Positions 12,385-23,726 of a stretch of DNA of 64,000 bases are shown in pieces. Each line of letters begins with the position of its first letter. Position 1 is the stretch's first letter. Source of the DNA: Corylus avellana (lineage: Eukaryota > Streptophyta > Magnoliopsida > Fagales > Betulaceae); NCBI RefSeq assembly GCF_901000735.1, contig NC_081546.1, positions 21,011,952-21,075,951 of the forward strand, given 5' to 3'. The translations under genes and the position numbers were made by a program. The notes under the pieces were generated by a model. The model was not told where the DNA came from, searched no databases, and saw only the letters and a program-made list of their open reading frames with translations.

Positions 12385-12572
12385 TGAAACCCCTCTGCAT
12401 CTTCTTCAAAGAATGATATAATCATCGGATCCTTCTTTTGGGCCATTGAGGGCCTTTCAAGAAGGAGAACCTCTTTTATATTTACCTTCCTTGCGTGAGC
12501 CTTCCTCGCATAGTCAGACTTTCCTCCACCAGCTAATCCACCCGAAATTGTGTGAATTTCGCCTATCACATC

Positions 12573-14554
12573 CTAATTCCGAGGATTTTGGTGGTTGTCA
12601 TGTTCTCTCCTTGGCTCATCACGCCTCTGCCGATGATTTAATCCCCTCTCGGGGCCTTCATTATTCCCCTCCAGCAGTAGAGGTTGGTTCTCCTGAGGGT
12701 TTCTATCCCTCTCTCTTTCTCCAGCAAAAAACCTCACCAATCTTCCATTTTTGATGAAGTTTTCAATCTCCATCCGCAAGGACATGCAATCCTCAGTTAG
12801 ACGACTGTGATCGTTATGGTACTCGAAAAACTTTTGGTTGTTGCGCCTCTGCAGAAGAGTTCTCATCTTCAATTGCCATCTGAAGTTAGGATCCCTCTTG
12901 ATCTTCATGAATACCTCAGTGACACTGGTATTCAGAGGAGTCAATCTCTGGTCCCATTGGTGGAAAGGCTCTATCTTTTTCCCCGAACTCTTCGAGCTCC
13001 CTTCCTCATTTCTTCTCTTTCTAGAGCTTCCGAATGCCATCTTGCTACTGCTAGCTTCACCTAGACCACTCTACCATTTTGACTTCATCAAGGCACTAAT
13101 GGTTTCCACCTGGTTTATGAACTCTTCAACCATGTTCATAAATTGACGAAGACTTACTAATGTAGGTGTAACGACCTAGAGAAAAGCGTTAGCCACATCT
13201 AATCTATTACTCGGAAAGGACTAATCAATTTGGTGCTTCCCTAGAATTCATTATAAAGCCTAGTTTCACCTAGTAACTAGGCAATGTGGAATTTAGCACC
13301 CATGACTATCTTTATAAACCACCCACTCTATGTGGGGTTCTCATCTTCCCAATATGGAACCGAGGTGTTACAAACTCCCCCTTTTAAATTACTGACATCC
13401 TCGTCAGGGCCACGTCATGCAATGCTGTTATACGACATGACCTGGCGTTACTAAGTGACTTGATACCACTTGTAAGGACATAGGAAAAGGCGCTAGCCAC
13501 ATTTGCACTATTACTCTAAAATGACTAGTCAATTTGGAGCTTTCCTAGAATTCATTATAAAGCCCAGTTTCACCTAGTAACCAGGCAATATGGGACTTAC
13601 CACCCATGACTATCTTTATAAACCATCCACTCTATGTGAGCTTCTTCTCATCTTCCCAATATGGGACCGAGGTGTTACAGTAGGTCTCTGAGCTAGCTTA
13701 GCCATCAGTTTTTCTCGATTCTAATTCTGTTCATCAAAGCTGATAGCACCATTTCTTCCTTCAGGCTTTCTACACTCAGCTTCTCCCGGTTAAACCTGAT
13801 CATGTAGTCCTTCAAGGTCTCATTCTTCCCTTGTACAAGGGACATGAAGTAGGCAGGAGACTTCTTTCTCTTCCGGATTGCGAGAAACTGAGTCAAGAAC
13901 TGGCGTCTGAGGAAATCGAAGCTGTCTACAAACTTGGGAAGCAGCTTCCCAAACCATTCTCAGGCATCTCCCTTCAAGGTTAAAGGGAAGGCTTGACATG
14001 CAATCTCGTTGGGAGTGTCATGGAGGACGAGGTGAGCTCAGAAGCTTTCTATATGATTGATCGGATCTCCGCTCCCATCATATTTATCGACGCGTGGGAC
14101 TTGAACTTCTTGGGCAATGGAAACCTCATCACCCGATTAGGAAAAAGCAAGTTGGTGTTTTGCATTAGATCCTCTGCGATCAATCGGTCTTCTCATCCTT
14201 GGGTCATCTGCTGAGATATCTCAGCATACTTTAGCTTCAAATCCCTTACCTCATCATAAACATTGGGGGTCTCATGTCTCTCATGATGAGAACTGCCTTG
14301 AACAGTTGTGTTATGAGAGTCCTGAGCAGAACTTTCTGCTTCGCCGCGTGGCAGCTTTTCTCTACGCCTTTCTTCATGTTCTCATTCCCCTGTCCCCGTG
14401 AGTTGGGAAACGAGATCCTTGTTCTGTTTCTTCATGGCCGCCATGGTTTCACTCATACGCATCATGTGATCTTCCAATGAAGCAATTCAATGGTTCGAAT
14501 CTTGCGATGTACCCGAAGCATTCGAATCAGGTTCCCTCGAACGTGTAGTTACCA
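12573..14554 (-). pseudogene. gag of the Tat element, interrupted by a TRIM
   Basis: Minus strand. It begins at an ATG near 14,554 ('MVTTRSREPDSNASGTSQDS'), runs through a retrotransposon gag domain at 13,705-13,896 ('FMSLVQGKNETLKDYMIRFN', 'LSALMNRI'), and after the TRIM insertion continues to 13,040-12,573 with a basic Arg-rich tail and 'FFEYHNDHSRLTEDCMSLR', the nucleocapsid-side motif of this family. Several internal stops are visible. The N-terminus lies ~40 bases inside the PBS, as expected for gag. Confidence 0.8.
13167..13679 (-). mobile_element. TRIM element, GTAGG target duplication
   Basis: Two ~206-209-bp direct repeats (13,167-13,372 and 13,471-13,679), both starting TGTAA and ending GAGGTGTTACA, flank a 98-bp interior. 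The whole is bounded by GTAGG at 13,162-13,166 and 13,680-13,684. The interior ends (plus strand) in CTTGATACCACT next to the right repeat; read on the minus strand this is a tRNA-Met-type PBS start, TGGTATCAAG. It has no coding capacity and is a textbook terminal-repeat retrotransposon in miniature. Related LTRs occur at 48,399-48,607 and 23,163-23,245. Confidence 0.9.
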
Positions 14555-14591
14555 TATCGGATTTGATTGCTGAGAACTGATGAAAATCGAA

Positions 14592-14610
14592 TTTCCCACA
14601 AACAGCGCCA
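14592..14610 (-). other. Primer-binding site of the Tat element
   Basis: On the minus strand this reads TGGCGCTGTTTGTGGGAAA, three bases from the LTR end. It matches the TGGCGCCGTYTGTGGGAA-type PBS usual in Tat elements with one visible change in the first eight bases. Confidence 0.75.
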
Positions 14611-14613
14611 AAC

Positions 14614-15097
14614 TGTTGATGATAGTTTTCCGATGAGTGACGCTGCACAGAATCCAAGGAGTCGTTGATCTGCAAAAAACTGAAAATATGATAAGAGCTG
14701 TCGGGTTGTGTCGGCGGGGGATAGCTCCGATGCCTAAGTTAGTGTTTGATTTGAGAAAGGGAGAGCAAGTAATCAAGAGAGCTTGTGAGAGAATTGTGAT
14801 TACCATAGAATGAACTGGAGCTTCCCTTTTATAGGCATCAGGCAATGGTTATCATTCCCCAATTTTCGGCCCACGTTCCCGAGGATCCACTGTGCACAAT
14901 GTGTGACGAAGTGGATCATGGGTTGTGGGTTACTCCACGATCATGAGATCGTGGGTTTGGAGAGTGGCTTGGCCACGCTTATGTTGGACGTGGGCTCCCG
15001 AGTTATCCTTGGGTACACGTGGCTCGGTTTGGCACTGACAGTTGAGCCATGTTCTAGTGAACGTGGAGCTTTGCTTGGGCGTTGGGCGTATCCCACA
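14614..15097 (-). mobile_element. 5' LTR of the Tat element
   Basis: On the minus strand it starts TGTGGGATACGCCC and ends ATCATCAACA next to the PBS. A TATA box (minus-strand CCTATAAAAGGGAAG, 14,821-14,835) puts the U3 region to the right. The outer end is inferred from the TG...CA rule. The partner LTR is not found, so the boundary cannot be confirmed by comparison. Confidence 0.65.
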
Positions 15098-15271
15098 TTT
15101 ATTAGTATAAAATGATATTTGTTATAATAGGGTCATGGGCTAAGACTTTTTTTTTAGACAAGGGCCAAGTTTCATTATTTTGGCCCAAAAATATGAATTT
15201 ATATATAAATATACTATAATAAACAATAAAAAATTAAAAGAGGCCCTCCCTCCCTCCGTCACTTGACCAGA

Positions 15272-15272
15272 A

Positions 15273-15314
<42 letters not shown>
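15272..15314. repeat. (ATT)n microsatellite
   Basis: About 14 consecutive ATT units in AT-rich DNA just outside the Tat LTR. Confidence 0.95.
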
Positions 15315-15316
<2 letters not shown>

Positions 15317-15359
15317 GAAGGGCCTAGATTTTGACAACACTACAAGAGAAACTCATGTT

Positions 15360-15840
15360 TCTATGATTAATTTTTACAATACATTAATCAATCAAGGGAA
15401 TCGAGAGGGAATATTGGAAGACCATATTACATTCCTACAGGCTCGGCCACTAAAAGAGCCCAAAGAGGCCTAAAAGGATCGATGCACATATAAGTTATAA
15501 CTAAACTCACACCAGGCCCAAGACCAACAGAAAGATGAACCAGTACTCGCAAGGGATACACCACAGATGATCCCTTCTTTGGCCTAGGAGTTTCAGGCAC
15601 TCTCCTATATATTTTTGACGCACAACCACCCTAGAAAGACTCGCTTACCCCTTTTTACAAGCTTTGACTAAGCTTTTCTCTTCTCAACTATGGTTTTACT
15701 GACTTGGTCATCGGACTGCCTCCGATTTTTGAACTGACAGTCTTCTGACCACCCTCTTTCTTTTTTGTAGGTCGGAAATCCCCTCTAAAAGACAGTATGA
15801 AGTTGTTGAGAATGTTTCTTTCATCCAGGATATACCCTAT
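15360..15840 (+). mobile_element. Possible fragment of another Tat-like LTR
   Basis: The tract contains a TATA-like TCCTATATATTT near 15,602 followed by 'CTGACTTGGTCATCGGACTG' and a T-rich run ending in TTTTTTGTAGGTCGG. This wording recalls the R-U5 part of Tat-lineage LTRs. No ends or partner are found. Confidence 0.3.
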
Positions 15841-16324
15841 TGTACCCATTATAACAAATCAAATTTTACAACTAACAAATATTGAAATATTCTAAGAAAA
15901 CAAACCAACTTCCTTTTCATACTGGAGTATAATATAATGCAATAGGGTCACGGCGTCGGCAGCTAGGGTCAACTATCTAGTCTTCCATCATATATTTGTT
16001 TAGAAATTTGATTCAAGTATGTGGTCTTGCGTTGAATTCCTCAACGCGGCTTTCACGTCATGCCCATATCTATTCATATATATTAGTCTCGATGGAGTTG
16101 AATTGTTGGATATGAATTCATTTTTGTAACAATTATTCATCAATTCCTCGAATTAAAAGACAAAAAGTTGACGTAACAATCTATTTATTTATTATTTATT
16201 ATTTATTAATGGTGACTCAACATGACTTTCACTCACACTCTATTTGTTTAAAATGAAGCCATTCAAATCAAGGTGTCAATAAATTGCATGGTTTCATCCA
16301 AAAGATCGAAGAAGAAAAAGATCC
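15841..16324. other. Upstream region of the secreted-peptide gene
   Basis: AT-rich sequence with (TTTA/TTAT) repeats at 16,178-16,208. I see no clear TATA box at a canonical distance. The nearest AT-rich candidate is that TTTATTATTTATT stretch, ~120 bases before the ATG. Confidence 0.4.
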
Positions 16325-16854
16325 ATGGGTTTCTCTATCTTATTTCGTCCTCTCCTTCTCATCATATTCATCGCCTCCATCTTTACCTTGCAGCTTTCTC
16401 TGGTTAATGCAGGTTTGCTTCCTCTAATTTTCATAGCAGTTATTCCAAGTCACACCATTTTTTCCTCTTTTATTTTTTATTTTTTTTTATTTTTCAAAAA
16501 CGCAATTTAGATCGTATCTTGGTGGTTTCTGATATGCATGGGATGTAACCAGTCGATTTAAACTGGGTTTTTCCCTAAAAATGCTTTATATATATATGCT
16601 TTTCCTTTTCTTTAGCCTCAAATTTTGGTATTGCTGGTGAGTATACGCCTGCCAATAGCTTGGGTCATAATTCCAATCCAATAGCCAATCATTACACTAA
16701 AAACATTTTTAAGTTAAAACCTGTAGAAATTAATGAAATTTGAGTTCAACTGAATCTGAATTTAGATTCAAAGTTTGGGTTCTATTCAGTAATCAAATTT
16801 GAACTTGGATCTTTCCTACTCCAACCCCTTGTGAAGCTTATTAGGTTGCTAGTC

Positions 16855-16888
<34 letters not shown>

Positions 16889-17160
16889 CATTTGAAGACT
16901 CTCAAGGTGATCAAACATGCGAGCTGCAATGATAATTTTATATGTTGTAATCATCAATTATCATGATCCCAATAACCCATTTAAATATTATTTTCATTTT
17001 AGTTATTGTTATGCAAAATTGATCACAATAATCAATGTTTGATCATGGGCTTTAATTTCTAGGTGTGGAGCTGAGAAAAGTTGGGCCAAGCCCACCGCCT
17101 CCCCCCATTCCAAACAAGAACGAGCATCACATACCACCTGAGACACCACCGCTCACATAA
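16325..17160 (+). CDS. Small secreted proline-rich peptide precursor, 3 exons
   Basis: Exons 16,325-16,412, 16,616-16,636 and 17,063-17,160, joined by GT-AG introns of 203 and 426 bp in consistent phase (both after the first codon base), give a 68-residue protein with a single terminal TAA. Residues 1-29 form a classic signal peptide (hydrophobic 'LLLIIFIASIFTLQLSL', then small residues ending VNA). The mature part is short and polar and ends in a proline-rich tail ('VGPSPPPPPIPNKNEHHIPP'). The 21-base middle exon is unusually small. The tail resembles precursors of secreted signalling peptides in general (small, Gly-Pro-Ser and Pro-rich), but I do not recognise a named family (not CLE, CEP or RALF). 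A single-exon reading of 61 residues also exists; the spliced model is favoured because all three exons join in frame. This is one of three plausible host genes here. Confidence 0.65.
16857..16886. repeat. (TA)n microsatellite in intron 2
   Basis: About 14 TA units within the second intron of the peptide gene. Confidence 0.9.
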
Positions 17161-17667
17161 AAAAGTCTCATGCACTCTATTCTCTACTTGTATCTTTAGA
17201 GGATTATTTATCTGCATTTTCAAATTTTTATGATTTTCTAATTTCGTATGATGTGTTCTGGGTTGAAGGAGTTCAAATCTCCAATTATATTGCTATGATT
17301 TCCTAATTTCGGTGTTATCATGTTGATGGTTTAACTTCAAATAAACCTTTTGAAAAGTACTATGCATTGAGAAAATCATGAGAAACCACTGACATTTTAT
17401 AGACACATCCAAATTATAATCTAACCATTCAATTTTAGATTGAGAAAATGATTGTACGCATTAATGAAATTAGGGATTTCGGTTTTTGTTTGAGAATTTT
17501 TAGAATTCAAATTTGGTTTAATTAGATAGAATTGTAGGCAGAAAATCAAAAAATCCTCAGTAAAAATTCGGCCACCCTACAATTGAGCTCAATCTGGTTT
17601 GTTTTGCTTGATGGCTCAGCCTTTAGCTAAAAGCCCGATATCTAAATGATTTTGGAGGTGTACTTTA
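17161..17667. other. 3' flank of the peptide gene, nothing else seen
   Basis: AT-rich, with AATAAA-like signals near 17,338 (AAATAAACC). No other gene is visible. Confidence 0.4.
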
Positions 17668-17896
17668 GGGTCTGTTTGAGTGTGCATTTGAAGAGTCTAA
17701 AAATATATTTAATATTCAAAAAGTTCATTCGAAAAAAAAGTGTTCATTTGATATAAAAAAAATAAAAAAATTAAAGCACTTTTAAGAGTTCAGAAAGCTC
17801 AAAAATGGCCAAAGCACTTTCATTTTATATTTTTTTGCCAAAAAATGCTTTTTAACTTAAAAATTTTATTTCTCAAACGTAATTCTAAACAAACGC
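17668..17896. mobile_element. Tourist-like MITE, TTA target duplication
   Basis: The ends GGGTCTGTTTGAG and (reverse complement) GCGTTTGTTTAG are imperfect inverted repeats, flanked by TTA at 17,665-17,667 and 17,897-17,899. The 3-bp TTA duplication points to PIF/Harbinger mobilisation. A second copy lies at 45,280-45,527. Confidence 0.7.
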
Positions 17897-18460
17897 TTAG
17901 GTTTTCAGTCTAAATTTGTGCTTTTGGGCTGAGTGGAAGGCCAATTAGGCCAGGAATAAAACAACCTATCCAACCTGAAAATTCACAGTAGGCTGAAAAC
18001 TGAAACGTTCTCATTGGAAGTCTAAAAATTCCAAATTTGAGTGCATCTCCGTTGGGCTGAAGTTTCAGCTGCTTAAGCAAGTTTTTGTGCGCAAAGTAGA
18101 CCCCTAGTAAAGGCTTTAGATAGGCCTAAAACCCCTAGAAAAGGCTTGGTTGTTGGAGCTGCACAAGCAGCCCAATAAGTGCCTAAAACCAAGAAACACT
18201 TGTTGGATTTTTCGGAAAAAAAAAAACAAGTGTGACTTGAGTTGGGCCTTCACTGGAGGGCCCAATACACACACCTTGACCCAAAGCCATGCCTAAAAGG
18301 CTAAAAGGATATAGTTTGGTCCTTATAGTTAAGGGCCTGAAACATTGGGCCAACGACCTAAACGAACTTTTTTGTTGACATTTCAAAAGCCCAAAATTAA
18401 GGCCCATAAGTTGTCAGCCTGTTGAAAAAAAAAAAAAAAAAACAAAGAAGCTAAAGTTAG

Positions 18461-18879
18461 TAGGGTGAAAATGCAGTTATAGTTAGTGGTTATTGGCACT
18501 AACCACTAACCCTAATCGTTTCCACTAACGGCTAGGTGGTTAATGGGCGGTTAGCAGTAAACCACCTTTTTAAAAAAATTAAAAAAAAAAAAAAACCAAA
18601 ACGATATTGTTTCTATGGTAATATGATAATATCATACTACATACGACATCGTTTGTAGATTTTATACATTTTTATATATATTTAAAATTTTAAACACAAA
18701 AACGATATTGTTTCATATATATAACGGTTAGTGGTTTTGAAAAAACTTAAAACTGCTACCCGTAACCACCTAGGTGGTTAGCGGTTTTTTCTAACCGCCT
18801 TCAAAAGCGACTAGCGGTTAATGTGATTATCGATTAGCAGTTAGCGGGCAGTTATTAATGGCGGGCCTTTTCACCCATA
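18461..18879. mobile_element. hAT-type MITE, copy 1
   Basis: The ends are TAGGGTGAAAA and TTTTCACCCATA, in inverse orientation. The subterminal regions are packed with direct and inverted copies of 'GCGGTTAGCGGTT'/'AACCGCTAACC', typical of hAT MITEs. Eight-base flanks AAAGTTAG and AATTTTAG agree at 6 of 8 positions. The internal 'ACGACATCGTTT' block is shared with copy 2 at 20,312. Confidence 0.75.
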
Positions 18880-20311
18880 AATTTTAGTAATGCATTCGAG
18901 GTAAGTGAATACACCAAAACTAAGTTCATTGTTTTAATAATGTGATATATATAACTTATGAGTTGCTATATTAGATTAATGTTTATTAATCGATATTGAA
19001 TGAATTTATATGCAATGTTTCTTCCAACAACATGTCTAGTTTAACCATAAATGTTAGAATTACCTTTATAATTAAAAATTGTTATCAAGATCCAAGGAAA
19101 GTTTAAGCACATTCATAGTTTATTAAGAAAGATATGGTTGATCAAAAAAAAGAAAAAAAAAATGAAAGATATGGAAAATAAATTTTACATGTACCCAAGA
19201 GAAGAAAGAGAGAAATGTTGTTGAGAACATTTACAAGACTTTATGGCACCCATAGTTGATTTGATAGACTCATCCTATAGCCACAAGTTAGTGAAGATCC
19301 TAAGGGATTGCACAACCCTTTGCATAATGGTGTATATGGAAGGCCACCAGAGCAAATGGAAAGACTAAAAGTTAAATGGAGTTCGTTTTTGTCAAGAGTT
19401 TTCACGATGTTTTTTCAAAAGAGAGCTTTTAAGAGAGTCATATTTTTCAATTTCTAAGATAAATTAAAACAGATTTTTCGCAAACGTTTCCACAATCATC
19501 TCATTTTAGAAAGTTCTAATTATATATTTCTTCTAATTTAGATATATTCATTTACTGAGTTTTCCCAAACTCCTCACTTTTTCCTCCTAATTATAAATAG
19601 TGTCGAGCATGATATAGAAGACCAGGGTAGTAGGTGAGAGGAGAAATGATAAAAATCATTTTTCATTTCATCTTTTACTCCTCTCTTAATGAAATCCACG
19701 TGAGAAAACAAATTCAATAGTAAATTCATTAGATTTACAAAAAAAAATGATTGAAAGATGATTGAGATAATTATGTGTAACATACCTAGCTCCAATGAAA
19801 GTGTCGTGAAGACACGGACTATATTAGAATAAGTTCCATGTTGGGAGATCAGAGTTATTTTTTATTACCTTATAAAATAAGAGCTCAATCGAGATTTTAA
19901 TTTCTTTTTTTTTTTCAGTTTCTTTTATTTAAGTTATAAATTTTATTTTAGATGCTGTTATTCACTTTAGTAATTAAATCTTATCCTCCCAGCTGGGAGC
20001 ATAAGATAATTGTCTTTGTCCTTTTCAAGAACATTCCCCTAATCAGAACAAAGAATTTATGGGAGCTGGTCAAAGCACCCGATGAGTGCCCTTGTGTATG
20101 GAGAATGATTCTAATTGGTGACCATTCAGTCAAAAGCTTAGATAAAAGGGTAGGTAATGATACCTTCATCTCTTTGTGATATGATCATTCACAGTACTCT
20201 TTTCGTCTTCTAGTCAATAGATTTGGTGAATAATCATTCATGTCTCGGACATTGGAAAGGTTAGCCCATGGTTTGGGCTATATATCATTGGTGGTGTTGA
20301 TTGACTTTGGA
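18880..20311. other. AT-rich intergenic, no gene seen
   Basis: Short open frames near 19,574 and 19,952 have no recognisable domain. Nothing else stands out. Confidence 0.5.
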
Positions 20312-20576
20312 TCGAGGTGAAAAAGCGGTTACGGTTAGTTATTATTGGCTAAAACTACTAACCGTAACCCCCTAGACGGTTAACCAGTTATTATTGGTTA
20401 ATAACTTTAATAACCGCTAACCACTTTTTAAATAATTTTTTAAAAAAAAAAATTAAAAAAACAAAAACAAAACGACGTCATTTTTATGGTAATATGATAA
20501 TACCCTATTACATACGACATTATTTCTAGATTTTGTACATTTTTACATATATTTAAACACAAAAACGACTTTGTTT

Positions 20577-20614
<38 letters not shown>

Positions 20615-21201
20615 TAATACATATTAGAGCATTCCCAATTGAGGAACTATATTTTTATGTAAAATGGCTTCTCAAAACTCACTTTTATCTAGTTTAGCTA
20701 AGCCATTTTTAAATGTCTCTATATCTAATTAGTTATATTGCTATCTATTCTATTAAAATATTATTAAAAGTAAGAAAAGTTTTGAGAAAAAGAGAACATG
20801 TGAGGAAAAATGAGAAAAATTTTGGAAAAAAGAGAACATGCAGAGAAAAAGTAAGAAAAGATTTGGGAAAAAAAAAGAAAACAGGTGAGAGAAACAATGA
20901 AAAATAAAATGGCTCCCTTAAAAAGTATTGCTACATTTAGTTTTTTTTTTAGCTCTTCCAATCAAATATCTATTTTACATTTTTTTTTTTTATAATCCAA
21001 TGTAGGAGCTTTTTTAAACATTTGAAGAGCTATTTTAGATAAAAGTAACATTTGGCTCTTCCATTGAAAATGCTCTTATATAATATAGATAAAGACGGTT
21101 AGCGGTTAGCGGGTTTTTCAAACTTTAAAATCGCTAACCGTAACCGCCTTGACAGTTAACGGGCGGTTATTAACCGCTAACTGCCCGCCTTTTCACCTCT
21201 A
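20312..21201. mobile_element. hAT-type MITE, copy 2, with a nested MITE
   Basis: The ends are TCGAGGTGAAAA and TTTTCACCTCTA, with the same GGTTA/TAACC-rich subterminal repeats as copy 1. Flanks ACTTTGGA and GCTTTGAG share CTTTG and agree at most of the eight positions, an aged 8-bp duplication. Without the nested Tourist-like MITE (20,627-21,075) it is ~440 bp, the size of copy 1. A (TA)n run lies at 20,579-20,611. Confidence 0.75.
20627..21075. mobile_element. Tourist-like MITE nested in the hAT MITE
   Basis: The ends GAGCATTCCCAATTGAGG and TTCCATTGAAAATGCTC are inverted repeats, flanked by TTA at 20,624-20,626 and 21,076-21,078. It lacks coding capacity. A purine-rich stretch at 20,765-20,900 contains internal near-repeats of 'GAAAAAxGAGAACATG'. 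Confidence 0.8.
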
Positions 21202-21209
21202 GCTTTGAG

Positions 21210-22815
21210 TCTCTTATAGGTTAACAGCTAAATCCATGGAGCTGATGGAGATTAGGAATACCATTCCTAAGAATTCTAAGCCTAGTCTCACGAGTCAAAT
21301 GCAATGAGCTAGGGGATCAAAAGAGAGTAGATTTTGTTAAAGTGTTTTCAAAATCAATTGATTATATATGGATATGGTTTGGGAATATTTTAAATAGAAG
21401 ATTCTAAAAGAGCTTTAAAAAAAAGTCTCACATTTTATTGCTTTAAAGAAAGTAATGTTTGGATGTATGCATGCACTTGCGAGTACGGCATTATAATATG
21501 ATGCTAAGCACCGGCTGCACATCCTTTCGTCCAATCCGTCAGAGTTAGTTGGGGCAAATAATTTATTGAGGAAAGCGACTCAATGATCCTATAGCTAGCT
21601 AGAGAGACTTCAATCTCGTCGGTCAGAATCGGAGTTGCGCAAATTAGTTTTGCATAGAAAATCGATCCCTTCTCATGCTATGATCCTATATATGGCTAGA
21701 GGTTTGTGACAGATTGATTGAATACTACTCAAGACCAAAATCTACTTGTAACCTTTGTGGGCATGCAAGGGGTAAAAGACTTAACATCTCTTCTTCTTCT
21801 GACCCTTTTGGAAAGCATTTGGAATATATATATATATATATATATATATATCCAAAACTCCAAACACAAGAACCAAATGAGCACGACATCATGCAATCAT
21901 ATGCTAGCCTTTTTATTTTACAGTTTATCCAATTTGGATAGAAAGGAATACAAGAACATTTCTAGAAGGTTAAATGTAATATATATCACCATCTCAGAAA
22001 AACCCATGATTGGAAAGATCATGAAGTGCATGTTTATCTACAAAGAAACAACCTTTTTTGGTTTGAACGCTACCCATAAAAACAGGCAAGAGAAGGTGAA
22101 AACAATAATATTCCAAAGGACCAAGTCAGAAAAGAGATGGGGGGAGAAGCACATATTCCCTCTTCCACATTTCCAAACTGTTCTAGAGAGAACCGAATTT
22201 GGGCAAGCAAAGCCAGAGTCACCTAATATCTCCACTCCAAAAAGGGAAAGCAGAAGCGACAAAGACATCCCATTCCCCTAAAACGGCATGGATGAAAAGA
22301 TTGGAGGCCATGCACCTGTGTAGACATGATAGGGTTACCTGTTGTGTCACTCACTGTCGTTGGGGCCACTGTGAGACCAAATAAGGAAGGAAGATGTGGG
22401 GTGGCAACACGTAGTACAATGGCAACACGTAGTACAATGTCAAAGGGCAATGTTTTACTGATGGAAGGAATATGGCAACCCACCGCCCCATGCCTTTGTT
22501 GTCCTAGTAGTAGTGCGACAGGCAATTAGGGGCTAGCCAAAGGATAAGGAATGTGTGTTGAAGATGCTCTGTATCTTCCCATACTTCTTGTCAACTTGCA
22601 ATGTGGGATCATCATCCCTGACGTAAAAAGCCAATTCCATTCCCTCTCTCTCTCTCTTTTTCTCTCTCTAGGTCTCTCACACACATCTATAGTGGAACTG
22701 GTTAGTGTTATATAGAAGTGGGTTTCAGAATCTTAGGCCAGACACTATACACAGTTAAGGCAATATACATGGTCTACTATGCCACTAAGATTGTAAAAAT
22801 AATTTTCAAAAAAAT
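21210..22815. other. Intergenic, no supported gene
   Basis: It contains a (TA)n run at 21,827-21,851, an 18-base direct duplication of GGCAACACGTAGTACAAT near 22,400-22,435, and a (CT)n tract near 22,640-22,672 of the kind often found in plant 5' leaders. Open frames at 21,718-22,281 and 22,038-22,268 show no known domain. Confidence 0.5.
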
Positions 22816-23162
22816 GCAATGACCTAGGGAAAAATACTAGTTACATTTGCGTGAATCATCTTTTATTCAAAAAGTACAGGCGGGAGCAACCAACTGTAGC
22901 TACTCTAGTTGGGCTTGACCATGGTAGCACTTAGCCGCTGTGAACTGCTCAGGAAGGGCTTAGATGGTGAGAACCGCATGCACTCTCTCAAAACTAATTG
23001 AGTCATAACATGACCCAGTCCCACCAAGACATTAGTGAGAACCAATGCGGTTAATACTAATCAGGCATATGCTGGTGATTCTCTAGTGTAGAAACTCATG
23101 CCCTAGTATGTGCCCAACTACTTTGGGGATTTCCAAGGACCACTAAACTACCACCACTGGTT

Positions 23163-23245
23163 GTCCCATATTGCTTACTTACTTAATAAAACTGGGCTTT
23201 ATAAAAAAATTTCATAAAAATTTCAAATTGACTAGTCTTTTTAAG
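23163..23245. mobile_element. Fragment of the TRIM LTR family
   Basis: 'GTCCCATATTGCTTACTTACTTAATAAAACTGGGCTTTATAA' (quoted with loss of register) and 'CAAATTGACTAGTC' align with the LTR of the TRIM at 13,167 read on the opposite strand. A second short match, in the other orientation, lies near 22,816-22,850. Confidence 0.5.
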
Positions 23246-23712
23246 AGAAACTTTTTTGGTTTCACACTTTAACTATAAGCACCCCATTAAGTAATCAAAC
23301 CAACCCAAAGAGTAATTATAGGGTTCATAATTTGAAACACCAAATTTATGACACTAACATTTAGGGTTTAGCTCATATCTTTCACAGATGGTGAGATCGA
23401 AGTTTCAAAACGAAAATCCTACCATAGCTTTATCCAAGCACGAAATTCTCTAATAAACAAAAACCCTAAAGAAATTGTCAAGATTAAGCTTTACATTCAA
23501 TAATGTAACTCAACTTGAATAAAATTATGGTAATTTACTAGAAATAAATGTGTAAAAATATAGTTTTAACACCGAGAATTACGTTTTCGGTGTTAGTTTT
23601 GGCATTAGAAAGCCCTTGATTCGATTCCTCAACCAAACCCAAACCCTAGGAGAGCTAAAGAGAGAGAGACAAAGACAAGAGAGAAATTTGGGAAAAAAGT
23701 GAGTTGACCTGG

Positions 23713-23724
23713 GCTCTAATACCA
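23713..23724 (-). other. Primer-binding site next to a Copia-type LTR
   Basis: The minus strand reads TGGTATTAGAGC, a tRNA-Met-type PBS with one change (A for C), two bases from the start of the LTR at 23,727. A short stretch of internal region extends to the left, but no coding remains. Confidence 0.6.
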
Positions 23725-23726
23725 CT

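Larger units (their letters stand above)
3225..15097 (-). mobile_element. Decayed Tat-lineage Ty3/Gypsy retrotransposon
   Basis: Reading right to left on the minus strand: a 484-bp LTR (14,614-15,097), a PBS beginning TGGCGCTGTTTGTGGGAA, gag, aspartic protease, reverse transcriptase, RNase H, integrase, a spacer of ~135-bp tandem repeats, then a gene on the opposite strand. This order, with an antisense gene and tandem repeats between pol and the 3' LTR, is known for the Tat lineage (Grande/Retand-type). No second copy of the LTR is found to the left, so the 3' LTR is lost or replaced and the left boundary is approximate. Every ORF carries stops or frameshifts. Two younger insertions interrupt it: a solo LTR at 5,355-7,436 and a TRIM at 13,167-13,679. 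Confidence 0.85.

Noticed and set aside
12446..13146. Plus-strand open frames of 85-102 codons opposite gag
   Set aside because: They are the antisense shadow of the gag coding region on the minus strand.
20440..20622. Minus-strand open frame with an IYIYIYIY run
   Set aside because: Translated (TA)n microsatellite.
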